This document shows positions 1 to 7,898 of a DNA stretch of 64,000 bases, piece after piece. This DNA comes from Lentibacillus populi (GTDB taxonomy: Bacteria; Bacillota; Bacilli; Bacillales; Amphibacillaceae): assembly GCA_014642895.1 (NCBI GenBank), contig BMJD01000001.1, positions 1 to 64,000 of the forward strand. Direction: 5' to 3'. The notes below the pieces were generated by a model. The model did no database searches. It saw only the letters and a list, made by a program, of their open reading frames with translations, and was not told the origin of the DNA. Position 1 is the first letter of the stretch. The number at the start of each line of letters is the position of its first letter. The translations under genes and the position numbers were made by a program.

Positions 1-2
1 CT

Positions 3-155
3 TGCGGTATGAAGTTTTTACTGGATGGCCTTGTTAAGGCGGGTAAATTAAAAAACGATGGTTGGGGAGAGATTCAGAGCATACATCATCATTTTTTGAT
101 AGACAAACAGAACCCAAGGGTTGAGGTAATACTGTACGAAAATATACGAAGTTAG
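3..155 (+). CDS. RusA-like Holliday junction resolvase, 3' end (partial)
   Basis: The first 153 bases are an open frame that enters from the left edge and stops with TAG at 153-155. Its 50 visible residues include DGLVKAGKLKNDGW and end NPRVEVILYENIRS. This resembles the C-terminal part of RusA-family endonucleases, where the motif around KNDGW carries catalytic or metal-binding acid residues and the chain ends in a beta strand NPRVEV. RusA enzymes resolve Holliday junctions and usually sit at the end of the phage replication module. That fits its place just before the late regulator and terminase. Most of the protein is outside the window, so the family call is from pattern only. Confidence 0.55.
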   Translation, partial: CGMKFLLDGLVKAGKLKNDGWGEIQSIHHHFLIDKQNPRVEVILYENIRS

Positions 156-252
156 CTAAATACAAACCCACAACAGGGCGCTAACTACATACGGATAGTT
201 TTTATTAGCCATCAAGATTAAAAGCGCTCTGCTTGGCTTAGGAGGGTATCAC

Positions 253-420
253 ATGAAAGCAATCCAAACATTTATATCTGCTGTTGCAGTGTTTATCGTA
301 TTAGCGGTGATTACAATAGCTTTATCCGAGTTGGCTAAGGTTGAGATAGCATTTACGGGAATGATTGTCACAATGGCGGTTACATCGTTTTATATGGCAT
401 ACGAAGTGATTAATAAATAG
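253..420 (+). CDS. Small phage membrane protein (55 aa)
   Basis: ATG at 253 follows a GGAGGG ribosome site at 241-246. The 55-residue product starts MKAIQTFISAVAVF and has two hydrophobic stretches, roughly residues 5-23 and 31-49, separated by a short acidic turn (SELAKVE). Two membrane passes are therefore likely. No family is recognised. It is co-directional with its neighbours in the phage operon and may be an inner-membrane accessory protein; no function can be assigned. Confidence 0.55.
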   Translation: MKAIQTFISAVAVFIVLAVITIALSELAKVEIAFTGMIVTMAVTSFYMAYEVINK

Positions 421-436
421 CATCGGGGGTCGGCAA

Positions 437-604
437 ATGACGGATATGAAGGTCGAGATTGATTTACATGAGAATGCTGTTTATATGATTCGTGAGGGTG
501 AATTAGTAAAAGTGGATGTGCCGGGTGATGGATACGGAAAACAGGTGATTACATGGCAGGGTGGCAAGCCTACGCATTATGAGGTGTCTTATACGAAGAA
601 GTGA
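437..604 (+). CDS. DUF3954-like small phage protein
   Basis: ATG at 437, 55 codons, starting MTDMKVEIDLHENAVYMI and containing GYGKQVITWQGGKPTHYEV. The pattern (a short beta-rich protein with an ENAVY strand, a central proline/glycine turn and a GKQVITWQ strand) matches what I remember of the DUF3954 family, found in Bacillus and related phages before the late regulator. Function is unknown in the family. It lies 16 bp after the preceding small gene and 12 bp before the next one, so all three are probably cotranscribed. Confidence 0.6.
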   Translation: MTDMKVEIDLHENAVYMIREGELVKVDVPGDGYGKQVITWQGGKPTHYEVSYTKK

Positions 605-616
605 GGGGTAATAAAA

Positions 617-934
617 ATGTACATTGGTAAAGAGGATTTAGAATATATGAGAAGCGAAAACAAAATGGAATTAGGCGAAAAAACAGTTGATTTGATGGGG
701 TACTCAGTAAGAATTATTGTCGGAAACCAAATAATAGATAATGATAGCTTGAATTGGCGAGAAACAGAGCAAGGAGGACTCGAGTTAACTTTAAACGAAA
801 TCGCGGAGCAGATAAAAACGCCTGACGTTATATTTGTTTGGATCGAATTAGGTTTGAGAGGTGAAATTTTCCTTTATAACAATTATGGTGACGAAAAATG
901 GTATGAACATGGAAGCACAAAGGGTTTTGCATAA
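617..934 (+). CDS. Hypothetical phage protein (105 aa)
   Basis: ATG at 617 follows GAGGGG with good spacing. The 105-residue product is acidic and soluble, begins MYIGKEDLEYMRSENK and contains a hydrophobic strand VIFVWIELG near the C-terminus. No domain is recognised. It sits in the string of small accessory genes between the resolvase and the sigma-like late regulator. Confidence 0.55.
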   Translation: MYIGKEDLEYMRSENKMELGEKTVDLMGYSVRIIVGNQIIDNDSLNWRETEQGGLELTLNEIAEQIKTPDVIFVWIELGLRGEIFLYNNYGDEKWYEHGSTKGFA

Positions 935-1068
935 TTAAATAAGTCATATCGAAAAAATCGAGTGGCACTGATGGATTAGCGATTAATGCAGTCTGTTGGT
1001 GTCTTTTTATGTCTTTGCAACTATTTTACAATTTTAATCGATTTTTGCAACCAACTAGGAGGGGTCAT

Positions 1069-1548
1069 ATGAACAACTGGGCTGACAAACTAATAATCGA
1101 ATACGGAGAAGGTCGCAAGGATCTACAACGAATGAATAATAAATTAGGTGAATCTGATATAGATAAATTGGACAAATCCAAGGTGAATAGCATGATAGAC
1201 GATATGTCTTTTTCTATCGATTGGATGGAAACAGGTAGGCAACCAGGGTTATATCGAGGAGTCGATAAGCGAAACGCCTATAGGTCAAAGCAATATGATG
1301 AAATAGAAATCATTCCAGATATAGCAGAACAATTAGAGAGAGAGCCATTATATATGGGGCAAGACCAAAGGCAGGAGTTGCTTAAGCTGTTTAGAAATTT
1401 TTCCGATAGAGAAAGGCAGTGCTATATCATGTATGAGGCGGAACAATTGAGCATGAGTAAGATTGCACTTAAATTAGGACTATCTAAAGCGACAGTACAA
1501 AGTTACATTAATCGAGCCAGAAAGAAAGTGGAGGAAATCGCTTCTTAA
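1069..1548 (+). CDS. Sigma-70 region 4-like phage late-gene regulator
   Basis: The start chosen is ATG 1069 (MNNWADKL), preceded by AGGAGGGG at 1058-1064. An upstream in-frame ATG at 1009 has no ribosome site. The 159-residue product ends in a helix-turn-helix (about residues 110-155) with SMSKIALKLGLSKATVQSYI followed by a basic helix, like sigma-70 region 4. The position directly before the terminase genes is that of ArpU/Xpf-type late activators of Firmicutes phages, which are thought to switch on the packaging-to-lysis operon. Probably recruits or substitutes for host sigma at the late promoter; the family is inferred from the HTH and its place. Confidence 0.7.
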   Translation: MNNWADKLIIEYGEGRKDLQRMNNKLGESDIDKLDKSKVNSMIDDMSFSIDWMETGRQPGLYRGVDKRNAYRSKQYDEIEIIPDIAEQLEREPLYMGQDQRQELLKLFRNFSDRERQCYIMYEAEQLSMSKIALKLGLSKATVQSYINRARKKVEEIAS

Positions 1549-1554
1549 TTTTAT

Positions 1555-1575
1555 GCCATACGATTTGCCATACGA
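1555..1575 (+). repeat. Two direct copies of GCCATACGA
   Basis: GCCATACGA occurs at 1555-1563 and 1567-1575, a 12-bp period, immediately after the sigma-like gene. Direct repeats spaced by about one helical turn can be a protein-binding site; binding by the phage late regulator is only a guess. Confidence 0.35.
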
Positions 1576-1635
1576 AGTTCTTATTGGTAGAGGGGTCTTA
1601 TATAGAGCACTAATCTAGTTAGAGCGTGTTCTTTT

Positions 1636-1655
1636 AAGACCTTCGGTCTTTTAGT
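1636..1655 (+). terminator. Short hairpin, possible weak terminator
   Basis: AAGACC (1636-1641), a three-base loop and GGTCTT (1645-1650) form a six-bp stem followed by a weak T run. It separates the sigma-like gene from the sigma-H-like promoter of the next gene. Confidence 0.4.
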
Positions 1656-1686
1656 AATAAAATTATATATAATTTGTAAATAAAGC

Positions 1687-1714
1687 AGGAAAATAGTCCT
1701 CTTTTGTCGAAACA
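1687..1714 (+). promoter_or_regulatory. Sigma-H-like promoter 1 (prophage)
   Basis: AGGAAAA at 1687-1693, a 12-base gap, then GTCGAAACA at 1706-1714. This fits the sigma-H pattern (AGGAWWW, 11-12 bases, RNNGAATWW) with a partial -10 match. The same arrangement with 11-base gaps is seen at 22690 and 44804, the last upstream of ytxG, whose B. subtilis counterpart is sigma-H dependent. A CTTTTGTC/GACAAAAG inverted repeat overlaps the -10 region. Confidence 0.55.
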
Positions 1715-1737
1715 AATAGACAAAAGGGGGTGGAATA

Positions 1738-1998
1738 ATGGATTTAGATAAACTTATAGAAGAAGGCGAGAAACTTGAAAGCAAGGCTAAAGAATCAGCA
1801 ATGGTACCCGGAAAAATTCTTAAAGGAATTGAACTAGAAACGTGGGCTTCAAAAGCAGTTATATTCATGGATGAAGAGTCTGAAAACAATTTTTTGACAG
1901 AGAAGGTTCAAGAAAATGCTAAGAACCTAAATAGCAAAGGGTATGAAAAATACCACGCCATCTTAGGCGTATTAAAAGCAATCAAAGAAAGCGAATAA
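1738..1998 (+). CDS. Hypothetical protein behind a sigma-H-like promoter
   Basis: ATG 1738 lies 11 bases after an AAAAGGGGGTGG ribosome site. The 86-residue product (MDLDKLIEEGEKLESKAKES...) is soluble, charged and probably helical; no family is recognised. It is bracketed by its own sigma-H-like promoter and a strong terminator at 2010-2036, so it is a one-gene unit set between the late regulator and terS. That suggests host-condition-dependent expression, for example in stationary phase, rather than late lytic expression. Confidence 0.6.
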   Translation: MDLDKLIEEGEKLESKAKESAMVPGKILKGIELETWASKAVIFMDEESENNFLTEKVQENAKNLNSKGYEKYHAILGVLKAIKESE

Positions 1999-2009
1999 TT
2001 TGATGAACA

Positions 2010-2036
2010 ATGCACTCCATCTGGGGTGCTTTTTTA
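2010..2036 (+). terminator. Rho-independent terminator
   Basis: GCACTCC (2012-2018) pairs with GGGGTGC (2023-2029) over a four-base loop, followed by six T. It ends the small gene at 1738-1998 and insulates it from terS. Confidence 0.8.
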
Positions 2037-2076
2037 TTCCAAAAAGCAATTAGCATAGGGGGATGGTGTTTATGTA

Positions 2077-2883
2077 ATGCCTAACTGGGAAGAATTAAAA
2101 AAAGAATGGGAAACAACAAAGATCACATTAAAGGATTTAGCTGCAAAACATAATATAAAGCTAGGCACCCTGAAAAGTCGAAAGAGCCGCGAAAAATGGT
2201 CAAGGGGTGCAACTAAAAAGGATGCAACCAAACCGAAAAAGGTTGCAACCCCTAAAAAGAAAGTTGCAACCAAAAATAAAGAACAGTTTGAGCCTATTGT
2301 TGAAAGTGATGATCTCACTGAAAAACAAAGGCTTTTTTGTATTTACTACATTAAGTATTTTAATGCGACCAAGGCTTACCAGAAGGCATATGAGTGCGCT
2401 TATTCAACAGCAATGGTACAAGGACATAGACATCTAAGGAATCCTAAGATAAGCGCAGAAATAGACCGCATGAAGGCAGAACAAGCTAATGAGTTGAAAT
2501 TAGATGTAAGAGACATATTACAGAAGTACATTGACATTGCCTTTGCTGATATCGGAGATTACGTAGAACGTGATAGCGCGGGTTTTACTGTTACGGTAAA
2601 GCCTTTAGAAGAGATGGATACATCAGTTATTAGCGAATTAAGCAATACAGAGAATGGCATAAAATTAAAGTTGTCCGACAAAATGAAGGCTCTTGAAATG
2701 TTATCTAAATACTTTGATTTGCTATCTGAGAATGATAAGAAACGATTACAGGAAGAAAAAACGAAAGCAGAAACCGAGTTTACCAAAGAACGCACCAAAC
2801 TCATTAAAGGCGAGAAAAAGGACACTAGCTTGTTAGATGCGTTAATTGAAGGACGGAAACAATATGAGCAAAACAAACATTAA
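2077..2883 (+). CDS. terS: Terminase small subunit (PBSX XtmA type)
   Basis: 268 residues. The N-terminal part (about 1-40) is a helix-turn-helix with ITLKDLAAKHNIKLGTLKSR, typical of TerS DNA recognition. A lysine/threonine-rich linker (KKVATPKKKVATK) follows, then the conserved LTEKQRLFCIYYIKYFNATKAYQKAY terminase-2 segment, here read as two adjoining halves, and a charged helical C-terminus. It recognises the packaging site and recruits TerL. The 3' end overlaps terL by 20 bases. ATG 2077 is immediately preceded by an ATG-TAA start-stop at 2072-2077 that has the better spacing to the GGGGG at 2058-2062, so initiation may involve reinitiation. Confidence 0.85.
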   Translation: MPNWEELKKEWETTKITLKDLAAKHNIKLGTLKSRKSREKWSRGATKKDATKPKKVATPKKKVATKNKEQFEPIVESDDLTEKQRLFCIYYIKYFNATKAYQKAYECAYSTAMVQGHRHLRNPKISAEIDRMKAEQANELKLDVRDILQKYIDIAFADIGDYVERDSAGFTVTVKPLEEMDTSVISELSNTENGIKLKLSDKMKALEMLSKYFDLLSENDKKRLQEEKTKAETEFTKERTKLIKGEKKDTSLLDALIEGRKQYEQNKH

Positions 2884-4141
2884 ATTTTCGCCTAAACAAT
2901 TAGAGTGTATTTACCGTCCTTATGATTACACACTAGATGTATTTGAAGGAACCCCACGTTCCGGCAAAACAACAGCGGGCCATTTTAGGTACGCTGATTT
3001 TTTAACGAATTCAAGAGATCAGAACCATCTAATTGTTGCTTATAACCAAGAGCAGGCTTTTCGTTTGTTTATAGATGGTGACGGCACCGGACTAATGCAC
3101 ATATTTGGCAACCTGGCAGATATTAAACATGATGAACATGGCGATCATTTAGAGATCCATACGCCCAACGGAATAAAACGTGTTTATTACAAAGGTGGAG
3201 CCAAGGCGAATAGCGTTGGCGCTATTACCGGGATGTCATTAGGCAGCGTTGTTTTCTGTGAGATTAACCTATTGCATATGTCGATGATACAGGAATGTTT
3301 TAGACGGACGTTCGCAGCATTAGATCGGTATTATCTGGCAGACTTAAACCCGCCAGCGCCGAATCATCCGGTTATAAGTGAAGTATTTGACGTTCAAAAC
3401 ACACGCTGGACTCACTGGACCATCCAGGATAACCCGATCATCACCGATGAACGTAAGCAAGAAATCTATGAAACATTAAAAAAGAATCCATACTTGCTAG
3501 ATCGTGACTGGTTTGGGAAAAGGGTTATGCCGGAGGGTGTTATTTATGCCATGTTTAATCCGGCTGTTAACCAGATTCCGGCATTGTTAGGAAAACCGTA
3601 TGAACTGTACTTTGTGGCTGATGGTGGGCAATCAGATGCTACATCATGCAGTTGTAATATCGTGACCAGGTACGATAACAAATTCCGTTTGAATCGAGTA
3701 GCCAACTATTACCATTCTGGTAGAGATACAGGACAAGTTAAAGCTATGAGTACCTATGCCAAAGAGATAAAGGAATTTATCCAATGGTGTGTTGATAAGT
3801 ACGAAATGCGATACACGGAGGTATTTGTTGATCCGGCCTGTAAGTCCTTGCGAGAAGAATTGCACAAGATTGGTATATCGACAACCAGGGCTGATAACAA
3901 TGCCCATGATGCCAAGAAACAGGGTGGAGGTATTGAGGTAGGAATTGAAAGGTTTCAAAACTCCATTACGAATGAACAATTTTTCTTGATTGATACGGAT
4001 AAATACGATCATTACGACTTTGTAAAAGAAATTGGTATGTACGTTCGTGATGATAATGGAAAGCCGATAGATGATTGGAACCACGCGATGGACGAAGCTA
4101 GATACGCAAACAACTATTTCTATCGACAGTACGTACTGTAG
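2864..4141 (+). CDS. terL: Terminase large subunit (ATPase/nuclease)
   Basis: ATG 2864 (MSKTNIKFSPKQ) is inside the end of terS with GAAGGACGG as ribosome site. The 425-residue product has a Walker A-like EGTPRSGKTT near residue 31 and a hydrophobic SVVFCEINLL strand for the Walker B region. The nuclease half begins near YFVADGGQSDATS. Length and layout match phage terminase large subunits of the Terminase_3/PBSX group, which pump DNA into the prohead and cut it. It is followed after 11 bases by the portal gene. Confidence 0.9.
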   Translation: MSKTNIKFSPKQLECIYRPYDYTLDVFEGTPRSGKTTAGHFRYADFLTNSRDQNHLIVAYNQEQAFRLFIDGDGTGLMHIFGNLADIKHDEHGDHLEIHTPNGIKRVYYKGGAKANSVGAITGMSLGSVVFCEINLLHMSMIQECFRRTFAALDRYYLADLNPPAPNHPVISEVFDVQNTRWTHWTIQDNPIITDERKQEIYETLKKNPYLLDRDWFGKRVMPEGVIYAMFNPAVNQIPALLGKPYELYFVADGGQSDATSCSCNIVTRYDNKFRLNRVANYYHSGRDTGQVKAMSTYAKEIKEFIQWCVDKYEMRYTEVFVDPACKSLREELHKIGISTTRADNNAHDAKKQGGGIEVGIERFQNSITNEQFFLIDTDKYDHYDFVKEIGMYVRDDNGKPIDDWNHAMDEARYANNYFYRQYVL

Positions 4142-4152
4142 GGGGTGATCGT

Positions 4153-5694
4153 TTGAATGTCATAGACCGCATTAAAAACTTATTCAAGAGGGGAGGTTAC
4201 GCTTTGACAGAGGGAACACTAAAAACAATCAATGACCATCCTAAAATAAATATTGATCCTAATGAATTAGCGAGGATTGAGCGCAACTTTGCTGAATATA
4301 AAGGCGAATATCCCAAAGTTGAGTATCTCAATTCAATGGGTGAATTACGCGAACGTGATTACATGTATCTGAACATGATGAAATTGAGTTCTGAATTGTT
4401 GTCTGGCTTAGTATTTAATGAACAATGTGAAATTGTCGTGTCAGATGCAGACGATGACAAAGAGCAAAACACCTTTAAAAATGCTGATGATTTTATTCAA
4501 CATGTATTCGAACATAACGATTTTAAAAAGAATTTAATGCGATACCTGGACCCAATGTTTGCCATCGGAGGGATTGCCGTTCGCCCTTATGTTGACCAAG
4601 CAACAGGCGAGATTGAGTTTTCGTGGGCGCTGGCCAATGCTTTTTTTCCTCTTAGATCAAACAGTAATGGCATTACGGAAGGTGTCATAAAGTCTGTTAC
4701 AACTAAAATGGAGCAAAAGAAAACGATATATTACACGCTGTTGGAATTTCACGAGTGGGTTAATGACTTATACGTTATCACTAATGAACTGTACAAGACC
4801 GATAATAAAGGTGAAATCGGCAAAAGAGTGCCGTTAAATGAGTTGTACGAGGATTTGCAAGAGAAAACCGAAATAGCAGGGCTGACAAGACCAAACTTTA
4901 ATTATTTAAAGCCTGCCGGGTTTAACAATATCCATCCTCATAGCCCATTAGGACTAGGGATTACAGATAATTGCAAACCAACACTTAAACAGATTAATGA
5001 CACGTACGATCAGTTTAATTGGGAACTAAGAATGGGGCAACGTACGGTGTTTATCAGTGATCAAATGTTAAAAGTTCGCCCCGATGAACATGGTGAACCA
5101 CCACGTCCGGTGTTCGACCCAGATGTTAATGTGTTCAAGTTGGCAAAGATGGAATTTGACCAGGAATTTGTCAAGGATGTGACAAACGATATACGTACTG
5201 AACAATATGTATCAGCTATAAATCATCATTTAAAAACGCTGGAAATGGATTTGCAATTATCAGTTGGTACATTTTCATTTGATGGTAAGAGCATGAAAAC
5301 AGCTACTGAAGTTGTCAGCGAAAACAGTTTAACGTACAGGACTAGGAACAACCATGTTAATGAGGTTGAGAAGTTTATTAAGGGATTGGTTGTATCTGTG
5401 CTTGAATTGGCTAAAGCATACAAGCTATTCAGTGGGGAAATTCCAACGTTTGAACATATAGGCGTTGATTTCGATGACGGGGTTTTCCAGGATAGATCAG
5501 CGCTACTTCAATTCTATGGTCAAGCTAAGACATATGGTTTTATTCCATCCGTTGAAGCTATCCAAAGATTGTTTGAAGTGCCAAAAGAGACAGCTGAACA
5601 ATGGCTAAAGGATATGCAAGCGGAGCAACTAGCAAATGACCCGATGGAAAGAGAGTATCAATCACAAAAGGATACTTACGGCGAAGAGGAGTGA
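4153..5694 (+). CDS. Portal protein (SPP1 gp6-like)
   Basis: 513 residues, TTG start at 4153 behind GGGGGTGAT. The protein has the typical portal content: an N-terminal FKRGG basic stretch, a long central wing/stem region (YDQFNWELRMGQRTVFISDQ), and an acidic helical C-terminus ending YGEEE. It resembles SPP1 gp6-type portals that form the dodecameric DNA channel at one capsid vertex. The next gene, the minor head protein, starts four bases after the stop; the same pair occurs in SPP1 (gp6/gp7). Confidence 0.85.
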   Translation: MNVIDRIKNLFKRGGYALTEGTLKTINDHPKINIDPNELARIERNFAEYKGEYPKVEYLNSMGELRERDYMYLNMMKLSSELLSGLVFNEQCEIVVSDADDDKEQNTFKNADDFIQHVFEHNDFKKNLMRYLDPMFAIGGIAVRPYVDQATGEIEFSWALANAFFPLRSNSNGITEGVIKSVTTKMEQKKTIYYTLLEFHEWVNDLYVITNELYKTDNKGEIGKRVPLNELYEDLQEKTEIAGLTRPNFNYLKPAGFNNIHPHSPLGLGITDNCKPTLKQINDTYDQFNWELRMGQRTVFISDQMLKVRPDEHGEPPRPVFDPDVNVFKLAKMEFDQEFVKDVTNDIRTEQYVSAINHHLKTLEMDLQLSVGTFSFDGKSMKTATEVVSENSLTYRTRNNHVNEVEKFIKGLVVSVLELAKAYKLFSGEIPTFEHIGVDFDDGVFQDRSALLQFYGQAKTYGFIPSVEAIQRLFEVPKETAEQWLKDMQAEQLANDPMEREYQSQKDTYGEEE

Positions 5695-5698
5695 TTGA

Positions 5699-6868
5699 AT
5701 GGCAAAGCCTAAAGTCACTCCATATCAGCTTGATTTATGGTCTAGCAACATGTCAGCCCTTTATCAATCATTAGAAGGTGAGATTATCCGCATCATCATC
5801 AAGCGATTAAAAAACGGACATGATGACATAACCATGTGGCAGGCTCAAAAACTATCAGAATTACGCTTGTTTAATCGCGAAGTGACCCAGCTACTTGCAA
5901 GGGTTACCGGTGTCGCAGAGTCCGAAATCAAACGAATGTTTGAAGATGCGGGCAAGACAATTGTACAAGATGTAGACAAAGCTATGCCACAACAGACTAA
6001 ACCCATGCCAAACAACCTTGATAACGTCATGAGAGCCTATCATGAACAAGTTTGGAGCGAAATTGACAATTATGTTAATCAAACGTTAATCACTACTGCA
6101 TATGGTGTAGGCACAGCGCAAAGAGCGTATCAAGATGTACTCAATCGCACGACATCCATGTTTAATACCGGAATCTATACGTTTGAACAGTCATTGGAAC
6201 GGTCTATCACTGAACTAGCACAAAAGGGTATTAAAAGCACCATGACTGATAGAGGAAATCATACATGGAGCCTTGAGGGATATGTAAGAACAGTTTTAAA
6301 GTCTACCCTTGGAAATACCTATAATGAACTTAGAACAGAGCGTATGGCTGAGTATGATGTGCATACGGTACTTGTTACAAGTCATGCAGGAGCAAGAAAG
6401 CAATGCTCTGTTATTCAGGGCAATGTGGTTGATTTAAGGTTTCCTGATGAAATCCCTGCTGATAGTCCGTACAAATCCATATATGATTACTCATGGGGTG
6501 CTGAATATGGTACTGCCGGAGGTCATAGAGGCGTTAATTGTCGGCATTTGCATATACCATTTATTCCGGGTGTCAATACCAACAACCAGCCTAAATATGA
6601 TGCTGAATTGAATGAAAGAGTCGCTAATGCTAGAGATACCCAACGCAGGATCGAAAGAGAGATTGTGAAGTATAAAAAGAATCTTATGGTTGCGGAACAT
6701 CTAGGCAGCGATAAAGCTAATCATTGGCGAACGATGGTTAGGCGCAGGCAGGCGGCTATGAGGGAGCATTTAAAGAATAATGGTGAGTATTTGAGCCGCA
6801 ATTATAAACGTGAGAAGGTTTATACGCCATTGGAAACATTGTTGAACGACTTTTCTTATAAGGATTGA
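5699..6868 (+). CDS. Phage minor head protein (Phage_min_cap2/gp7-like)
   Basis: 389 residues. A helical N-terminal half (residues 1-200) is followed by a conserved HAGARKQCSVIQGNVV segment, then a GGHRGVNCRHLHIPF segment and a charged coiled tail with many Arg and Lys. The cysteine/histidine pattern (QCSV...NCRHLHIPF) is that of phage minor capsid protein 2/SPP1 gp7 relatives, which are ejected or bound at the portal. Ribosome site GAGGAGTGATTG overlaps the portal stop region. Confidence 0.85.
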   Translation: MAKPKVTPYQLDLWSSNMSALYQSLEGEIIRIIIKRLKNGHDDITMWQAQKLSELRLFNREVTQLLARVTGVAESEIKRMFEDAGKTIVQDVDKAMPQQTKPMPNNLDNVMRAYHEQVWSEIDNYVNQTLITTAYGVGTAQRAYQDVLNRTTSMFNTGIYTFEQSLERSITELAQKGIKSTMTDRGNHTWSLEGYVRTVLKSTLGNTYNELRTERMAEYDVHTVLVTSHAGARKQCSVIQGNVVDLRFPDEIPADSPYKSIYDYSWGAEYGTAGGHRGVNCRHLHIPFIPGVNTNNQPKYDAELNERVANARDTQRRIEREIVKYKKNLMVAEHLGSDKANHWRTMVRRRQAAMREHLKNNGEYLSRNYKREKVYTPLETLLNDFSYKD

Positions 6869-6882
6869 AAGGAGTGTACAGT

Positions 6883-7083
6883 ATGAAAAACGAAACGATA
6901 TTAAAACAAGCTATTGAATTGTTGCAAAATGTTGACCCAGACGAATTGGAAACCGTTCAAGTGAATCATACAAAATATGATGACGGTTCAATCGGGTTTA
7001 CTGTTGATCTTACTTATCCATCTGCGGCAGAAACAACAGAAACATTTGGAGATGGAAGGAAAGTGGTTGAGGAAGTGAGGTGA
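6883..7083 (+). CDS. Hypothetical phage protein (66 aa)
   Basis: ATG 6883 (MKNETILKQ) is preceded by AAAGGAGTG at 6869-6876. The 66-residue acidic product has an N-terminal helix and a central beta strand pair (GSIGFTVDLTYPS). No family is recognised. Located between minor head protein and scaffold, a site where phages carry small accessory genes. Confidence 0.55.
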   Translation: MKNETILKQAIELLQNVDPDELETVQVNHTKYDDGSIGFTVDLTYPSAAETTETFGDGRKVVEEVR

Positions 7084-7089
7084 TTAGGG

Positions 7090-7224
7090 ATGTTGTGGTA
7101 CTTGAAACAGATACTCCCTTTAACATATCGAACTAGGCGCGAAACGGATGGGAGAAAATACTTTGTCGTTTGGAAAATGTGGTTAGGACGTTGTTATAAG
7201 CAGGAATGGATTGAAATGGTTTGA
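7090..7224 (+). CDS. Small conserved-looking phage protein (44 aa)
   Basis: ATG 7090, six bases after the previous stop. The 44-residue basic product begins MLWYLKQILPLTYRTR and contains VVWKMWLGRCYKQEW. Short proteins with the same LPLTYR...VWKMWFGRC pattern recur at this place in Firmicutes phages as I remember them, but their role is unknown. Too short for automatic calling but the frame and pattern are convincing. Confidence 0.6.
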   Translation: MLWYLKQILPLTYRTRRETDGRKYFVVWKMWLGRCYKQEWIEMV

Positions 7225-7278
7225 TACTTGTCTTTAGCACGTTAAAGAATTTATCTATCAGAAATAGGAGGCAATAAC

Positions 7279-7509
7279 ATGAGTAAACAAAAAGATGGTT
7301 TGTTGTTAGAAAAACTTATTAATCCTAAAGACTATGATGTAGTTATCTGTGTAGACGGGCAAACAGGAAGGTTATTTGAATATGGGAAAGAAACGACCAA
7401 ATATGTTAAGAAGATAGAACTATCTCATGAAGCAGGAAAGCGAGCGGAATTGACTGTAAAAAGACACGTTGCCAGCAAAGATGTAATAGAATATCTCGAA
7501 AATGAATAA
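7279..7509 (+). CDS. Hypothetical phage protein (76 aa)
   Basis: ATG 7279 follows AGGAGG at 7267-7272. The 76-residue product starts MSKQKDGLLLEKLINPKDYD, with a beta strand VVICVDGQTG and a charged helical end. No family is recognised. It is the last gene before the structured gene-free stretch at 7510-7898. Confidence 0.55.
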   Translation: MSKQKDGLLLEKLINPKDYDVVICVDGQTGRLFEYGKETTKYVKKIELSHEAGKRAELTVKRHVASKDVIEYLENE

Positions 7510-7529
7510 GGCGGAGGTGATCCGTATCT

Positions 7530-7840
7530 CGTTAGTAGCATACGTTGGCTACTTGTCCTAATAGCATGACTAGGACACTAAATATAAACGGCATGCCAGG
7601 GAAGCTTGCGAATTTGATTTGGAGTTGAGTCATTCGTATAGGTGGCAAACGGGGCAAGTGAATAGCAGAATGGTTACTGCTGTTAGCTCATCTACCGAGT
7701 GTAGATAGAGCCAGTTGGATTTCGTATAGCGATAACCAACTATTTTCTGGATCAGGGGATTCCTGGTCACCATCCTAAGCATGATGTAAAAAAAGGCGAA
7801 ATAAGGTTTGCGCTGTACCCAACAAACAGCGCTTTTATTA
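7530..7840 (+). ncRNA. Candidate structured non-coding RNA between head genes
   Basis: A 389-base stretch (7510-7898) has no convincing gene; a 14-codon frame from GTG 7518 stops at once. On the plus strand it packs many hairpins in order: AGTAGC/GCTACT (7534-7553), TGTCCTA/TAGGACA (7554-7577), AGCAG/CTGCT (7664-7681), GCTC-ATCTAC/GTAGAT-a-GAGC (7686-7711), AGTTGG/CCAACT (7713-7741), GGAT with inner CAGG/CCTG (7749-7775), and a final terminator-like GCGCTGT/ACAGCGC (7810-7832) followed by TTTTATT. The stems are adjacent and non-overlapping, as in a folded RNA. No known family (GOLLD, ROOL, group I intron) was recognised. Confidence 0.55.
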
Positions 7841-7898
7841 TGCCTTTATCCGCAGGCTATAAAGAACGGAAGAAAACACCCAAACGGGAGGAATAAAG

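Noticed and set aside
1699..1726. CTTTTGTC/GACAAAAG inverted repeat as a Spo0A box or terminator
   Set aside because: TTTTGTCGAA does resemble a 0A box, but the conserved AGGA element 11-12 bases upstream in all three copies is better explained by a sigma-H promoter; there is no T run for termination.
7510..7898. Group I intron, GOLLD or ROOL RNA
   Set aside because: Core sequence elements of group I introns were not found, no exon is split, and the length is far below GOLLD/ROOL.
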